The notes: a model not told the origin generated them from the letters alone. A DNA stretch of 64,000 nt from Deltaproteobacteria bacterium (GCA_016699445.1 CP064976.1:2294001-2358000), one strand, 5' to 3'. Shown: positions 8,781 to 17,029, counted from the first letter of the stretch. A program made the numbers and translations.

Positions 8781-10003
8781 CAGCTCTTCTTAAAATTGCC
8801 CTTCGAAATATTTTTAGGAACAAGAAGCGATCATTGATCACGTTGGTGGCTGTGAGCTTTGGCTTGAGTGCTCTCATTTTTTTGAGAAGCTTCATGTATG
8901 GGGCTCAAACTCAGATGATTGATAACATTACGCGCACGCTGACTAGTGATGCTCAAATTGTTCCAAAAGCTTTAGAGAATATTTATAATACCAATGCCTA
9001 TTTGGAAAATGCGGATGAGATTCGTGAGATCATCAAAAAAGATCCTCGTATCGAAGGAGCCGCAGAGAGGGTGATTGCGGCAGGGATTGTAGCTTCGGCG
9101 ACAAGCTCGATGCCGACTTATATCGTGGGTGGTACTCGTGAGATGGAAGACTTGATCAAGAGTAAAAATACTCTGGTCGAAGGTCGTGATTTGGGACCTG
9201 AAGATGAACACTCTGCAATTATCGGCAAAAAAATGAGGGAAGTTTTAGGTGTGAATCTGGGGGATAAGATTGTTCTGACATCTCAGGATTACTATGGGTC
9301 GATGTCGGGTGAAGCTTTGAAGTTGGTGGGGACGTTTGAAACAGGAAATGACCAGATTGATAATGGAACGATTGTCATTCGTATGGCGACAGCGCAGCGG
9401 CTTTTATCGATTGATCAAAAAATTTCAAAATTTGCGATTAAAGTTCGGGATGGGGTTGATGTGGATAAAGTGGTGAGAGATTTACGTTTGCACATTACAG
9501 ATCCCAATACAAAAGTACTGACGTGGGAAGAATTGATTCCCATGATGGCGCAGCTCATTCAGTTTCAGAATGGGACTTTGTTTGTTGTTGTGATGATTGT
9601 TTTGGTTGTTGTGGCTGCAGGTATTTTGAATACACTGATGATGTCGATTATTGAGAGAATTCGTGAGTTTGGTTTGATGATGGCTTTGGGTACCACACCT
9701 GGTCAGGTGATTTTTTTAGTGGTTTCGGAATCGTTTATTTTAACGATGTTGGGTGCTGTGATTGGCTTTGGTGTGGGTATCAGTGTTTCGATTTATTTAG
9801 GACATCAGGGGATTGATCTGACGAGTTTTGTTTCTACCTTTTCCAATTTTCTGATTGGCTCTCATGTCTATCCCAAGATTGATTGGGCGTATATGGTCTT
9901 GTTTGTTGTGGTGGTATTTATTTCAAATATTCTGGTTTCTTTTTATCCTGCATGGCGTGCCAGTAAACTTGTACCTGTGGATGCGATGAGACAGGTTGGG
10001 TAA
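8777..10003 (+). CDS. FtsX-like ABC transporter permease (LolC/MacB type)
   Basis: A 408-residue inner-membrane permease. One N-terminal membrane segment (ALRNIFRNKKRSLITLVAVS onward) is followed by a roughly 230-residue periplasmic MacB-PCD-like domain. Three C-terminal membrane segments make up the FtsX domain; the coupling motif reads IIERIREFGLMMALGTTP. With the preceding ATPase it forms a full transporter. The barrel protein two bases downstream suggests cargo or signal moving toward the outer membrane. The exact substrate is unknown. Confidence 0.92.
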   Translation: MTALLKIALRNIFRNKKRSLITLVAVSFGLSALIFLRSFMYGAQTQMIDNITRTLTSDAQIVPKALENIYNTNAYLENADEIREIIKKDPRIEGAAERVIAAGIVASATSSMPTYIVGGTREMEDLIKSKNTLVEGRDLGPEDEHSAIIGKKMREVLGVNLGDKIVLTSQDYYGSMSGEALKLVGTFETGNDQIDNGTIVIRMATAQRLLSIDQKISKFAIKVRDGVDVDKVVRDLRLHITDPNTKVLTWEELIPMMAQLIQFQNGTLFVVVMIVLVVVAAGILNTLMMSIIERIREFGLMMALGTTPGQVIFLVVSESFILTMLGAVIGFGVGISVSIYLGHQGIDLTSFVSTFSNFLIGSHVYPKIDWAYMVLFVVVVFISNILVSFYPAWRASKLVPVDAMRQVG

Positions 10004-10005
10004 CG

Positions 10006-11217
10006 ATGTCTATTCGTCGACTTATCCACAGCTTTTTTTCTCGAAAAATAATTATTTTTCAAATATTTAAGCTGGTGCCTGGCACCATCCTGCTTTTGCT
10101 TTCCCTCGAGCTGCGAGCTGGTAGCTTTGAGCTGACTTCAAGCCCTGCTTTTTCTTTAAAACTCAAAGGTTCCTACAAAAATCTTCAATTCAATACTCGC
10201 CGTCAAAGTAACAATGATTTGTTGGAAGCCAATCTCAATCGTTTGCGGACGCAATGGGATGCGAAGCTGCTAAAAGTTTTTTCGGCTCAGGTGGTTTGGG
10301 ATCACGAACTTATTTTTGGAAACTATATCGACAGTGAAGCTTTCCTCGCTCGGCAGTCTTCACAAGATGTGCCTTATGGAAACCTTGAGTATGAGTTTAC
10401 GCGAAGTCATAACGTATTTTACGGGCAAAAGTTTTACAGGGTTTACGGTGATCTTGATTTAGATTTTTTAAACATACGTATCGGCCGCCAAAAAATAGAG
10501 TGGGGTATCATGCGGATTTTTAGTCCCGGTGATCTCTTTCATCCCTTGCCAATTTTTGATGTCGAAAAAATGGAACGCGTCGGTTCCACCGCTGCCAATG
10601 TCTTATTCACCCCTTGGGAGGGCACGAAGATTAATGCCGTCTATGCTTTTGATCAAGCTCAGGATCGCTCTCGCATCGCAGGACGTGTGACAAAAACCCT
10701 GGGACATTTTGATGTATCGGCTTTTGGTGGAAAATTTTTAAGAGATCACATTGCAGGTTTTGATTTTACTGGAGATCTTTTAAAAGCGGGAGTGAGGGGA
10801 GAGTTTTATTTTAATGATGCCGATTTGGGTAACAACTTTATCCAAGCATCAACAGGCATTGACTATGGTTTTACCAATACTCTCTATGTGGCTGTGGAAT
10901 ATTTCTACAATGGTCAAGGCACCAACAACGCTTTAACAGCACCGCTTTTATTGACATCTGCGGCACAGATTCGTTCCATCCATAAAAACTTTTCAGGCGT
11001 ACAATTAAAATATGATCTCACGCCTTTATGGACAGCCTCTTTTATGACGATTGCAGATTTGAATGGTGGAAGTTTTTTTATTAATCCTGAAACAAAATAT
11101 TCTTTTAAAGAATGGCTGGACGTGACGGCTGGAGCTCATTTTCCAATCGGTCAATCTTCTGGTGAATTTACTGCAGTGCCCAATCTGTATTATCTGCAAA
11201 CCCAAATATTCTTTTAA
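10006..11217 (+). CDS. Predicted outer-membrane beta-barrel protein
   Basis: A 403-residue protein with a hydrophobic N-terminal segment (about residues 15-38) that looks like a signal peptide. The rest is rich in alternating beta-strand patterns and ends in a terminal Phe (YLQTQIFF), as many outer-membrane barrels do. I do not recognise a specific family; the segment RQKIEWGIMRIFSPGDLF resembles porin-like proteins. It follows the ABC permease by two bases, so it is likely its outer-membrane partner or a cargo of the same operon. The DNA for the first 30 codons is unusually rich in palindromes (10043-10060 and 10074-10086), so the true start might be further downstream. Confidence 0.7.
   Translation: MSIRRLIHSFFSRKIIIFQIFKLVPGTILLLLSLELRAGSFELTSSPAFSLKLKGSYKNLQFNTRRQSNNDLLEANLNRLRTQWDAKLLKVFSAQVVWDHELIFGNYIDSEAFLARQSSQDVPYGNLEYEFTRSHNVFYGQKFYRVYGDLDLDFLNIRIGRQKIEWGIMRIFSPGDLFHPLPIFDVEKMERVGSTAANVLFTPWEGTKINAVYAFDQAQDRSRIAGRVTKTLGHFDVSAFGGKFLRDHIAGFDFTGDLLKAGVRGEFYFNDADLGNNFIQASTGIDYGFTNTLYVAVEYFYNGQGTNNALTAPLLLTSAAQIRSIHKNFSGVQLKYDLTPLWTASFMTIADLNGGSFFINPETKYSFKEWLDVTAGAHFPIGQSSGEFTAVPNLYYLQTQIFF
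10043..10086. repeat. Stacked palindromes including GGTGCCTGGCACC inside the barrel gene's 5' end
   Basis: An 18-base perfect palindrome GAAAAATAATTATTTTTC lies at 10043-10060. The 13-base palindrome GGTGCCTGGCACC follows at 10074-10086. The latter recurs, in complement-equivalent form, at 61799-61811. Both lie inside codons for the signal-peptide region of the barrel protein. Confidence 0.8.
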
Positions 11218-11218
11218 T

Positions 11219-11284
11219 TGGGGTAATCCCCCATCTCAAAATCAGGCGCTCCCCGATTGTTCATAAAAATGATTCCCTTATACG
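11219..11284 (+). promoter_or_regulatory. Stress-regulon promoter 1 (GGGG/CCCC signature) upstream of csbD
   Basis: TGGGG-TAATC-CCCCA at 11219-11233 is followed about 31 bases after its GGGG by CTCCCCGATTGTTCAT (11249-11264). A TATACG at 11279-11284 may be the -10. The same arrangement precedes the small hydrophilic gene at 17773 and the histidine kinase at 20309, both on the minus strand. It is a candidate site for the NarL-type regulator encoded at 18848-19516. Confidence 0.5.
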
Positions 11285-11359
11285 GTCTCTCACTGGGTTT
11301 GTGAAATTGGGGAACTCAGGAGGGTCAACAATAATAATCTAAGACGTATAGGAGTTTTT

Positions 11360-11413
11360 ATGAATTGGGATCAAATTGATGAGAATTGGAAACCATTTAA
11401 CAGGAGGTTCACA
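11360..11413 (+). repeat. Partial duplication of the csbD 5' end
   Basis: Bases 11360-11413 encode MNWDQIDENWKPFNRRFT, in frame with and closely resembling the true CsbD start MNWDQIEGNWKQFKGK at 11414. The duplicated piece runs straight into an AACAGGAGG ribosome-binding site for the second start. It may be a short upstream coding unit or a leftover from a local duplication. Confidence 0.7.
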
Positions 11414-11614
11414 ATGAATTGGGATCAGATCGAAGGCAACTGGAAGCAGTTTAAAGGAAAAGTGAAAGAAAAATGGGGCAAAGTCACTGATGACGAGCTG
11501 GATGTCATTCAGGGGAAGCGAGATCGTCTCGCCGGAAAAATTCAGGAAAAATACGGTATCGCCAAAGACGAAGCAGAAAAACAACTCACTGAGTTTGAAA
11601 AAATGACTCATTGA
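11414..11614 (+). CDS. CsbD-family stress protein
   Basis: A 66-residue small, charged, helical protein matching the CsbD family. The motifs are NWDQIEGNWKQFKGKVKEKW, DELDVIQGKRDRLAGKIQ and the closing YGIAKDEAEKQL. CsbD proteins are induced by general stress; their molecular role is unknown. The start at 11414 is chosen because AGGAGG lies just upstream. An in-frame ATG at 11360 would add a degenerate copy of the same N-terminus. It is the first gene of a plus-strand stress operon. Confidence 0.9.
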   Translation: MNWDQIEGNWKQFKGKVKEKWGKVTDDELDVIQGKRDRLAGKIQEKYGIAKDEAEKQLTEFEKMTH

Positions 11615-11634
11615 AAAACAAAAGAGAGTAAAAA

Positions 11635-12036
11635 ATGAAACCCTCTAAATATAAGAAAATAGTCAAAGGTGTGGGAACGTTATTCCTAGTTGGTGGATTG
11701 GTGATTCCGGCAGCTTATGGGTATAATAGTTCGAAATATCCTGCTGACAATTCAGGAAAAAATGTCCGTGATCGTCAAGATCTTACATTAACTCCCGAAG
11801 ATCAGTCTGGAAGCCACGAAGATCTTAAGATTACTCAGCAAATCAGAAAAAGTTTACACGAAGAAAAGACACTTTCCATAAATGCAAAAAATATAAAAAT
11901 TATGACTGTGAATGGAAAAACAACGTTTCGTGGTCCGGTAAGTTCGGAAAAAGAAAAAACAAGAGTTTGTGAAATGGCAAAACACGTTGTGGGTTCAGAA
12001 AACGTCATCGATCAATTAGAAGTGATTACTCAATAA
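11635..12036 (+). CDS. Secreted BON-domain protein
   Basis: A 133-residue protein with a signal peptide (about residues 1-30, ending AAYG). A single BON domain spans about residues 62-132: DLKITQQIRKSLHEEKTL, then IKIMTVNGKTTFRGPV and a closing VIDQLEV. BON domains bind phospholipid membranes; OsmY is the best-known stress-induced relative. It is probably periplasmic. It lies 20 bases after csbD with its own AGAG ribosome-binding site. Confidence 0.88.
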   Translation: MKPSKYKKIVKGVGTLFLVGGLVIPAAYGYNSSKYPADNSGKNVRDRQDLTLTPEDQSGSHEDLKITQQIRKSLHEEKTLSINAKNIKIMTVNGKTTFRGPVSSEKEKTRVCEMAKHVVGSENVIDQLEVITQ

Positions 12037-12074
12037 CGAGATTACTTCTATTGTTCATTAATCAAGGAGATTTT

Positions 12075-12611
12075 ATGTCTAACATCGTTAGTTGCACAGT
12101 ACCAACATCTTCAGAAGCTGAAATCATTGTTTCAAAGCTCAAAACTGCAAATTTTTCCAATAGTGATATTTCTGTTTTGTTTGCTGAAGCTCGTGAAGGG
12201 GACAAGGCTAATGTTAATATCACAAATCAAAAATTGGAAAAAAACTCAAAAGCTCCTGAAGGAGCTGCAGCTGGAGGCGGTACGGGAGCTGTTATTGGCA
12301 GTGTTTTGGGATGGCTCGTGGGCATTGGAAGTTTAGCTATTCCAGGCATTGGGCCCTTTATTGCGGCAGGACCTATTATGGCGGCTTTAAGTGGTGGTGC
12401 TGTTGGAGCTGCTTTAGGTGGCGTTGTGGGTTCTCTAGTAGGTTTGGGTATTCCAGAAATGGAAGCTAAACAGTATGAGATCAAATTGAAGCAAGGCCAT
12501 ACGCTTATTTCAGTCCATACTCAAAATGAAGAACAAGTGAAAACCGCTCGTGATATTTTTAAAGAATGTTCTGCGCATGATATTTCAGAAGTAAAACCGC
12601 TCGCAGCCTAA
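12075..12611 (+). CDS. DUF1269/general-stress-protein-17M-like membrane protein
   Basis: A 178-residue protein starting MSNIVSCTVPTSSEAEIIV. The N-terminal alpha/beta domain (residues 1-60) resembles the general stress protein 17M fold. A long Gly/Ala-rich hydrophobic centre (about residues 65-130, GGGTGAVIGSVLGWLVGIG and AGPIMAALSGGAVGAALGG) probably packs as membrane helices. A C-terminal alpha/beta segment resembles the N-terminal one. The ATG at 12075 is preferred over 12051 because AAGGAGA sits 4-10 bases before it. Function is unknown; similar genes accompany CsbD and BON genes in stress clusters. Confidence 0.8.
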   Translation: MSNIVSCTVPTSSEAEIIVSKLKTANFSNSDISVLFAEAREGDKANVNITNQKLEKNSKAPEGAAAGGGTGAVIGSVLGWLVGIGSLAIPGIGPFIAAGPIMAALSGGAVGAALGGVVGSLVGLGIPEMEAKQYEIKLKQGHTLISVHTQNEEQVKTARDIFKECSAHDISEVKPLAA

Positions 12612-12635
12612 TGGGAAATGTTTGAGAGATTTTTT

Positions 12636-13238
12636 ATGAAAGTTCAGAACTATGAAGTCAAAAAATACCATCTCAGTGGTTTGAAAGGAATTTCAGACAA
12701 GACTCTGGAAATGCACTTCAAGCTTTATGAGGGTTATGTCAAAGAGACGAATCGATTGAGTTCTGAAGTGGATCACATGCTTGGCAATGGAAAGGTCAAT
12801 CATGAAGAAATGCCTGCCTACTCAGAACTTAAGAGACGATTAGGTTTTGAATATAATGGAATGGTTCTTCATGAATATTATTTCGAAAATTTAAAACCCT
12901 CTGGTGGAGAGCTTTCAAGGAAATCTGCATTTTTTAAGAAAATTGAAGAAGAGTTTGGAAGCTTTGATACATGGAAAGCTGACTTTGTTAGCGTAGGAAG
13001 TATGCGCGGTGTTGGATGGGCCATTTGTTATGAAGATCCAAACAATAGTCGCATTTCAAATCATTGGGTCACTCTTCATGAAATTGGAAACGTTGCAGGC
13101 TTTAAACCTATTCTCGTGATGGATATGTGGGAACACGCATTTTTACTCGATTATAAACCCTCAGAAAAAAATAAATATATAGAAGCATTCTTTTCCAATG
13201 TGAACTGGAAGATCGTTGAAACTCGTTTTGGTATTTAA
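12636..13238 (+). CDS. Superoxide dismutase, Fe/Mn family
   Basis: A 200-residue protein of the Fe/Mn superoxide dismutase family, which converts superoxide to hydrogen peroxide and oxygen. All four metal ligands are visible: His in LEMHFKLYEGYV, His in LHEYYFENL, and Asp and His in VMDMWEHAFLLDY. It is more divergent than housekeeping SodB, for example lacking the usual HHKTY. No signal peptide is seen, so it is likely cytoplasmic. I prefer the ATG at 12636 over 12618 because GAGAG lies upstream and the protein then starts MKVQNYEVKKY. It belongs to the plus-strand stress operon. Confidence 0.88.
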   Translation: MKVQNYEVKKYHLSGLKGISDKTLEMHFKLYEGYVKETNRLSSEVDHMLGNGKVNHEEMPAYSELKRRLGFEYNGMVLHEYYFENLKPSGGELSRKSAFFKKIEEEFGSFDTWKADFVSVGSMRGVGWAICYEDPNNSRISNHWVTLHEIGNVAGFKPILVMDMWEHAFLLDYKPSEKNKYIEAFFSNVNWKIVETRFGI

Positions 13239-13252
13239 ACAAGGAGATCATT

Positions 13253-14680
13253 ATGAAGGAAAATAAAAAAGCTGTGCCAACTGCCATTAAGAGAGGGCTC
13301 TTAATCAGTGGTGCTTTTGTTTTAGGAAGTCAGACTTGCTTACTGGCAGCGACCAGTTTTGATAGTTTAAGTTTTAAACCTGCAAGTGATCAGGGGTATT
13401 ACCTGACTGTCCAACAATCTCAAACCTTGAAAAATCATGGTTTTGCTATTGGTGGATCGGGAGAGTTTTCCAACAATTCATTTGTATTAAAAGATACAAG
13501 CGGTGCGACAGTTCAAGATGTTATTAAAAAGCAAGTATCAGCTACCGTAGGCGCTTCTTTTGGTCTTTTGGATTGGTTGAATGTGGGTGGTACTGTTTCT
13601 GGTGTCCCTTATCAGCAGTTTATCGCTCCGGGTACAGGTACCAGTGATAATGGAGCGCGTATGGGTGATGTGGGTGTTAATCTGAAAGCCAGACTTTTGG
13701 ATAATGACGTTTTTCCCATCGGTATTGCTTTGGTTCCTTTTATGACCATTCCTACCGGCAATTCGAATCATTATGCAGGAAACGGAAAAATTACCGGTGG
13801 TGGTATAGTGGTGTTGGATACCAAACGTATAGGCGATCGTGTTTCATTCTCAGTAAATGCAGGTTCTCAATTTCGACACGAAGTGACTCTTGCTCCGACT
13901 TCAAGAACTATTGGACATCAGTTTCTTTATGGAGGCGGTATGAATGTCGCATTAGCGAAACCTGTTCAAGCGATTGCTGAAGTCAATGGATCGACAACTT
14001 TTGATAATTTTTTTGGTTCTCATAATCGTGATATAGAAATTAATGGTGGCACGAGATTCCTTCCCGGTGGTGATGATAATTCCGTAGCTTTCACTGTCGG
14101 TGGAGGGGCTGGTCTCATGAAGGATATGCCTGGGGCCCCAGATTGGCGTGTATTTAGTACGATTTCTTATCATCGTCCCAATAAGAAAGATTTAGCACCT
14201 GTAGCAGAAGCAGCTTCTGCTCCTATTAAAGAAGAAGTGATCACGACAAATCAGATTCACTTTGCTTTTGGAAAAGCTGTTATTCGTCCCGAATCTTACA
14301 GAATTCTGGAAGGTATTTTGTCAAACATTAAGGTGCGTCCCGAAGTGGAGACTGTGCGTGTAGAAGGTCATACGGATAGTGTTGGATCAGATGAAGCGAA
14401 TCAGAAACTTTCTGAAAAGAGAGCGAATTCAGTCCGTACGTTCTTAGTAAACAGAGGATATCCTCCCGAAAAAATCATGGCTGTAGGGATGGGTGAAACA
14501 GCTCCTATTGATGACAACGACACAAAAGAAGGTCGTGCTGAAAATAGACGTGTTGAATTTCATCTCCAACTTCAGTCAGGTGCTCATGTCAAAGTAAACA
14601 AAGAGAAGACAGCACCTACGTTTGAAGAAGGTGATACAAGTGATAGCGTTCGTGGAAAGAGACATTCTAATTCTTATTAA
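13253..14680 (+). CDS. OmpA-family outer-membrane protein
   Basis: A 475-residue protein with a signal peptide (about residues 1-32) and a glycine-rich beta-barrel region to about residue 310. A C-terminal OmpA domain (about residues 333-445) binds peptidoglycan: VEGHTDSVGSDEANQKLSEK and the NRRVEF motif. It would anchor the outer membrane to the cell wall. A strong AAGGAG precedes the ATG at 13253. Within this stress operon it suggests envelope reinforcement. Confidence 0.92.
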   Translation: MKENKKAVPTAIKRGLLISGAFVLGSQTCLLAATSFDSLSFKPASDQGYYLTVQQSQTLKNHGFAIGGSGEFSNNSFVLKDTSGATVQDVIKKQVSATVGASFGLLDWLNVGGTVSGVPYQQFIAPGTGTSDNGARMGDVGVNLKARLLDNDVFPIGIALVPFMTIPTGNSNHYAGNGKITGGGIVVLDTKRIGDRVSFSVNAGSQFRHEVTLAPTSRTIGHQFLYGGGMNVALAKPVQAIAEVNGSTTFDNFFGSHNRDIEINGGTRFLPGGDDNSVAFTVGGGAGLMKDMPGAPDWRVFSTISYHRPNKKDLAPVAEAASAPIKEEVITTNQIHFAFGKAVIRPESYRILEGILSNIKVRPEVETVRVEGHTDSVGSDEANQKLSEKRANSVRTFLVNRGYPPEKIMAVGMGETAPIDDNDTKEGRAENRRVEFHLQLQSGAHVKVNKEKTAPTFEEGDTSDSVRGKRHSNSY

Positions 14681-14684
14681 TCGG

Positions 14685-14712
14685 GTAGGGGCAGCTCATA
14701 AACTGCCCCTAC
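14685..14712. repeat. GTAGGGGCA palindromic repeat, copy 1
   Basis: Perfect 10-base arms GTAGGGGCAG (14685-14694) and CTGCCCCTAC (14703-14712) flank an 8-base loop. It is closely related to the 28-base palindrome at 48748-48775. It sits 5 bases after the OmpA-family stop and could attenuate transcription into the ferritin-like gene. Confidence 0.8.
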
Positions 14713-14750
14713 AAGATTTCCCAGTATGACTTGTGAGCATAGGAGATTTT

Positions 14751-15296
14751 ATGAATGAAGAAAGCAAACAACCATTTTTAACAGATATTAAAACGCTACG
14801 TGCACGTGCTCGACAGCATATAGAAAAAGGGGCTGTGACAGAAAATTATCAGGGAGATCGAAAAACTGTACTCAAGCTTTTAAACGAAGCCTTAGCGACA
14901 GAAATTGTGTGTATACTGCGCTATAAGAGACACTATTTTATGGCTTCTGGTTTAAATGGTCCTGCAGCAGCAGCAGAGTTTCTGGAACATGCTGAAGAAG
15001 AACAAGAACATGCCGATAGCATTTGTAAACGCATCCAACAGCTTGAAGGTGAACCCAACCTCTCTCCCGATGGACTCTTAAGTCGTAGCCATTCTGAATA
15101 CATTGAGGGAGAAAATTTGAAAGATATGATCACAGAAGATTTAATTGCAGAACGCATCGCTATTGAAAGCTATACAGAGATGATTCATTATATTGGGGAT
15201 AAGGATTCTACAACACGTCGGTTGCTTGAAAGTATTCTTGAGGTAGAAGAAGAGCATGCTAACGATATGTCGGATCTTTTGAAACACTATAAATAA
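14751..15296 (+). CDS. Bacterioferritin/ferritin-like diiron protein
   Basis: A 181-residue four-helix ferritin-like protein. Candidate ferroxidase ligands are Glu in NEALATEIVCILRYKRHY, Glu and His in LEHAEEEQEHADSI, Glu in EDLIAERIAIESY, and Glu and His in LEVEEEHANDMSDL. No haem-binding Met typical of true bacterioferritin is evident, so a nonhaem Bfr-like or Dps-related iron store is possible. It probably detoxifies iron and peroxide together with the dismutase upstream. The ATG at 14751 has AGGAG just before it. The gene is followed by a strong terminator. Confidence 0.88.
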   Translation: MNEESKQPFLTDIKTLRARARQHIEKGAVTENYQGDRKTVLKLLNEALATEIVCILRYKRHYFMASGLNGPAAAAEFLEHAEEEQEHADSICKRIQQLEGEPNLSPDGLLSRSHSEYIEGENLKDMITEDLIAERIAIESYTEMIHYIGDKDSTTRRLLESILEVEEEHANDMSDLLKHYK

Positions 15297-15305
15297 TTAG
15301 TCATG

Positions 15306-15350
15306 AAAGCCTTCTAACTGATCTTAGATAACGATCAGTTAGAAGGCTTT
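15306..15350. terminator. Bidirectional terminator between the convergent stress operons
   Basis: An 18-base perfect stem (15306-15323 with 15333-15350) has a 9-base loop. T residues follow on the plus side and the stem begins with AAA, giving T residues on the minus side. It closes the plus-strand operon ending with the ferritin-like gene and the minus-strand operon ending at 15355. Confidence 0.9.
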
Positions 15351-15354
15351 TTGA

Positions 15355-15492
15355 TTACTTTAAAATATTTGTGGGTTGAGTTGAATGTGTGCGAGCATCA
15401 CAGCTGCACCCTGGGTTTGAAACGCTTATAGCACCCATACTGCTAATAAATAAAATAGGTAAGGCTAAGATCATAAGGATTTTTATCTTCAT
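15355..15492 (-). CDS. Small secreted or membrane peptide, 45 residues
   Basis: A 45-codon frame starting MKIKILMILALPILFISSMG, a good signal-peptide or membrane-anchor pattern. The tail is short and polar, with a Cys-Ser-Cys motif. Its ATG overlaps the end of the upstream YqjE-like gene and the frame ends just before the terminator, so it fits as the last gene of the operon. No family is recognised and there is no strong ribosome-binding site, so coding status is tentative. Confidence 0.4.
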   Translation of the reverse strand: MKIKILMILALPILFISSMGAISVSNPGCSCDARTHSTQPTNILK

Positions 15493-15968
15493 GAGGTGTC
15501 TCTTATAGAGCTTGTTTGTGGTTCATTCTCTGCCAGCTTCACTTTCAGATATTCTAATAAAAGTGGCAGAAGAATCTTTTTTAAAGTGTCTGAAAACTCT
15601 GACACATCTTTTCCAGCAATGATAAATCCTGCTAATGCTGCCGCACCTGTGGTTTGATAAGGGTATTTCTTTGCCCAGGATTTAATGTCTAACGTATCTG
15701 TAATTTCTTGAATCAATTTTTCATCCGGCAGAAAACTTTTTGACTGGGATTGTTTGGGGGGTGAGACATAAAGCTTTAAAAAGAGTAGGGTAGCGAGAAT
15801 AAATGAACCACCTGTGATCAACCAGCTAATCCAAGCTCTATCTACAAATAAGGTCTCTAGTCCTTTGGCTATTCCAAACATCAAAAAGAAAACGGATAGT
15901 AAAAAAATCATGGTCGTTAAAACAACGACCATGATTTCAAGTGTGATATTTGAGGAAAGTTTTTTCAT
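15489..15968 (-). CDS. YqjE-like membrane protein (phage-holin-like superfamily)
   Basis: A 159-residue protein with two N-terminal membrane helices (about residues 9-35 and 46-68). A soluble tail and a third weakly hydrophobic stretch (TTGAAALAGFIIAG) follow. The pattern matches YqjE-type proteins found beside YqjD/ElaB-like proteins, which are ribosome- or membrane-associated stress factors in enterobacteria. It overlaps the YqjD-like gene by one base. Assignment rests on topology and neighbourhood. Confidence 0.6.
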   Translation of the reverse strand: MKKLSSNITLEIMVVVLTTMIFLLSVFFLMFGIAKGLETLFVDRAWISWLITGGSFILATLLFLKLYVSPPKQSQSKSFLPDEKLIQEITDTLDIKSWAKKYPYQTTGAAALAGFIIAGKDVSEFSDTLKKILLPLLLEYLKVKLAENEPQTSSIRDTS

Positions 15969-16250
15969 TATTTTCTATTCCAAAAAGCGCCTGCAACAAC
16001 TCCAATCCCTGCCGCAATCAAGAGAGAGGCGATGGGGTTATTGCCAATGGCTTTTTCAAGCTTAAGTTCCATCTTTTCGGCACCTTTCATGCCTTGTCCA
16101 TAATACTTGGTCGCATTTTCTTGAAGTCTATCCATAGCACCACTGGCCATGTTTTTGTGATTGTCCCAAGTTCTTCGACATTGTGTCCTAGATCGAGGGC
16201 TTTTTTCGAAAGTCTGTTGTGTGTTGGCTTAATCCATTTTCTGATGACAT
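15968..16250 (-). CDS. YqjD/ElaB-like (DUF883-type) membrane-anchored protein, two frameshifts
   Basis: Repaired, this is a 94-residue helical protein ending in a single C-terminal anchor (NPIASLLIAAGIGVVAGAFW), as in the YqjD/ElaB family that tethers stationary-phase ribosomes to the inner membrane. The start at 16250 has AGGAG upstream. The frame breaks at an A6 run near 16200 and again at an A5 run near 16155; adding one A at each gives a continuous protein with ALDLGHNVEELGTITK. The stretch from 16150 downstream is open by itself, but the conserved upstream half supports the longer gene. Confidence 0.7.
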
Positions 16251-16278
16251 ATATTTCTCCTGTTTTTTAATTTTGAAG

Positions 16279-16815
16279 TTATTGAGAGGTCTTTTGCGAA
16301 GGGTCTTTTGCAGCTCTAAAGCAGCATTGAGCTTCCGTACCATAAGCTAAAGGGGGATTTGATTTATAGTCCGTCTTTGTAATGATAATGCTCCCACGAT
16401 GCTCTGTGAAATCTAGATTACAAGGACCTTTGGGAGTTGATGCATAAGCGGCTTCACCTTTTTTATCCCAGACACAGCTATAGGCCAAATCAGGTGTCGT
16501 CGCTTTTCCTTGGCAAATATTTTTATTATCATTGCCGACGTAGGCTTTAAATCCGTCAGTACAAAGAGTCCCAGACATTTTCTTTAATGCTTCCTGATCT
16601 AACACAACTCTTACTTCTGATTCTTTGGTTGTTGTCTCAGTTGTATTGTAAGTTGTTGTGGTCGTTGCTGGAATTGATTTTTTTACAGGTGTTGTCGTTG
16701 TCTGTGAGCTTGTTTCTTCCACAGTCGTTGTCTTATTTTCTGCATAAGAAATTGACGAAGTGAGAAGGGCTCCCAGAGAAAGACTCGCTAATGTCAGCGA
16801 TATATTTTTTAACAT
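16279..16815 (-). CDS. Secreted Thr-rich, six-Cys protein of unknown function
   Basis: A 178-residue protein with a clear signal peptide (to about residue 25, SISYA). A Thr-rich low-complexity linker follows (about residues 28-65). The C-terminal domain has six cysteines, including a closing CC pair (EAQCCFRAAKD), so it is probably disulfide-bonded in the periplasm or outside. No family is recognised. A good AAGGATT lies before the ATG. It sits within the minus-strand stress operon. Confidence 0.75.
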   Translation of the reverse strand: MLKNISLTLASLSLGALLTSSISYAENKTTTVEETSSQTTTTPVKKSIPATTTTTYNTTETTTKESEVRVVLDQEALKKMSGTLCTDGFKAYVGNDNKNICQGKATTPDLAYSCVWDKKGEAAYASTPKGPCNLDFTEHRGSIIITKTDYKSNPPLAYGTEAQCCFRAAKDPSQKTSQ

Positions 16816-16860
16816 ATTAAATCCTTTTTTAAATACTGTTTAGACTGCATGCGAAAGGGT

Positions 16861-17016
16861 TTAGCGAAATAATCCCAGCAAATAAGCAATGAGTAGTACT
16901 ACTAATATAGAACCCAGACCGATGCCGGCACCGCCTCCATAACCCCAACGGCTATGTCCGTAATATCCGCCGCCACCTCCAAAAACTAAAACCAAAACAA
17001 TAATGAGTAATATCAT
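16861..17016 (-). CDS. DUF3309-family small membrane protein
   Basis: A 51-residue protein beginning MILLIIVLVLVFGGGGGYYG. Two hydrophobic segments flank a Gly/Tyr/Trp-rich turn (HSRWGYGGGAGIG), typical of DUF3309 proteins. Function is unknown; relatives often sit beside CsbD genes. The ATG at 17016 is chosen because AAAGGAGG precedes it; a longer in-frame extension to 17115 only shadows the upstream CsbD gene. Confidence 0.82.
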   Translation of the reverse strand: MILLIIVLVLVFGGGGGYYGHSRWGYGGGAGIGLGSILVVLLIAYLLGLFR

Positions 17017-17029
17017 AACCGCCTCCTTT

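Noticed and set aside
10022..10030. A perfect DnaA box, TTATCCACA
   Set aside because: A single 9-base match is expected about once by chance in a window this size. It lies in a coding region, with no cluster of boxes or AT-rich unwinding element and no dnaA/dnaN genes nearby.
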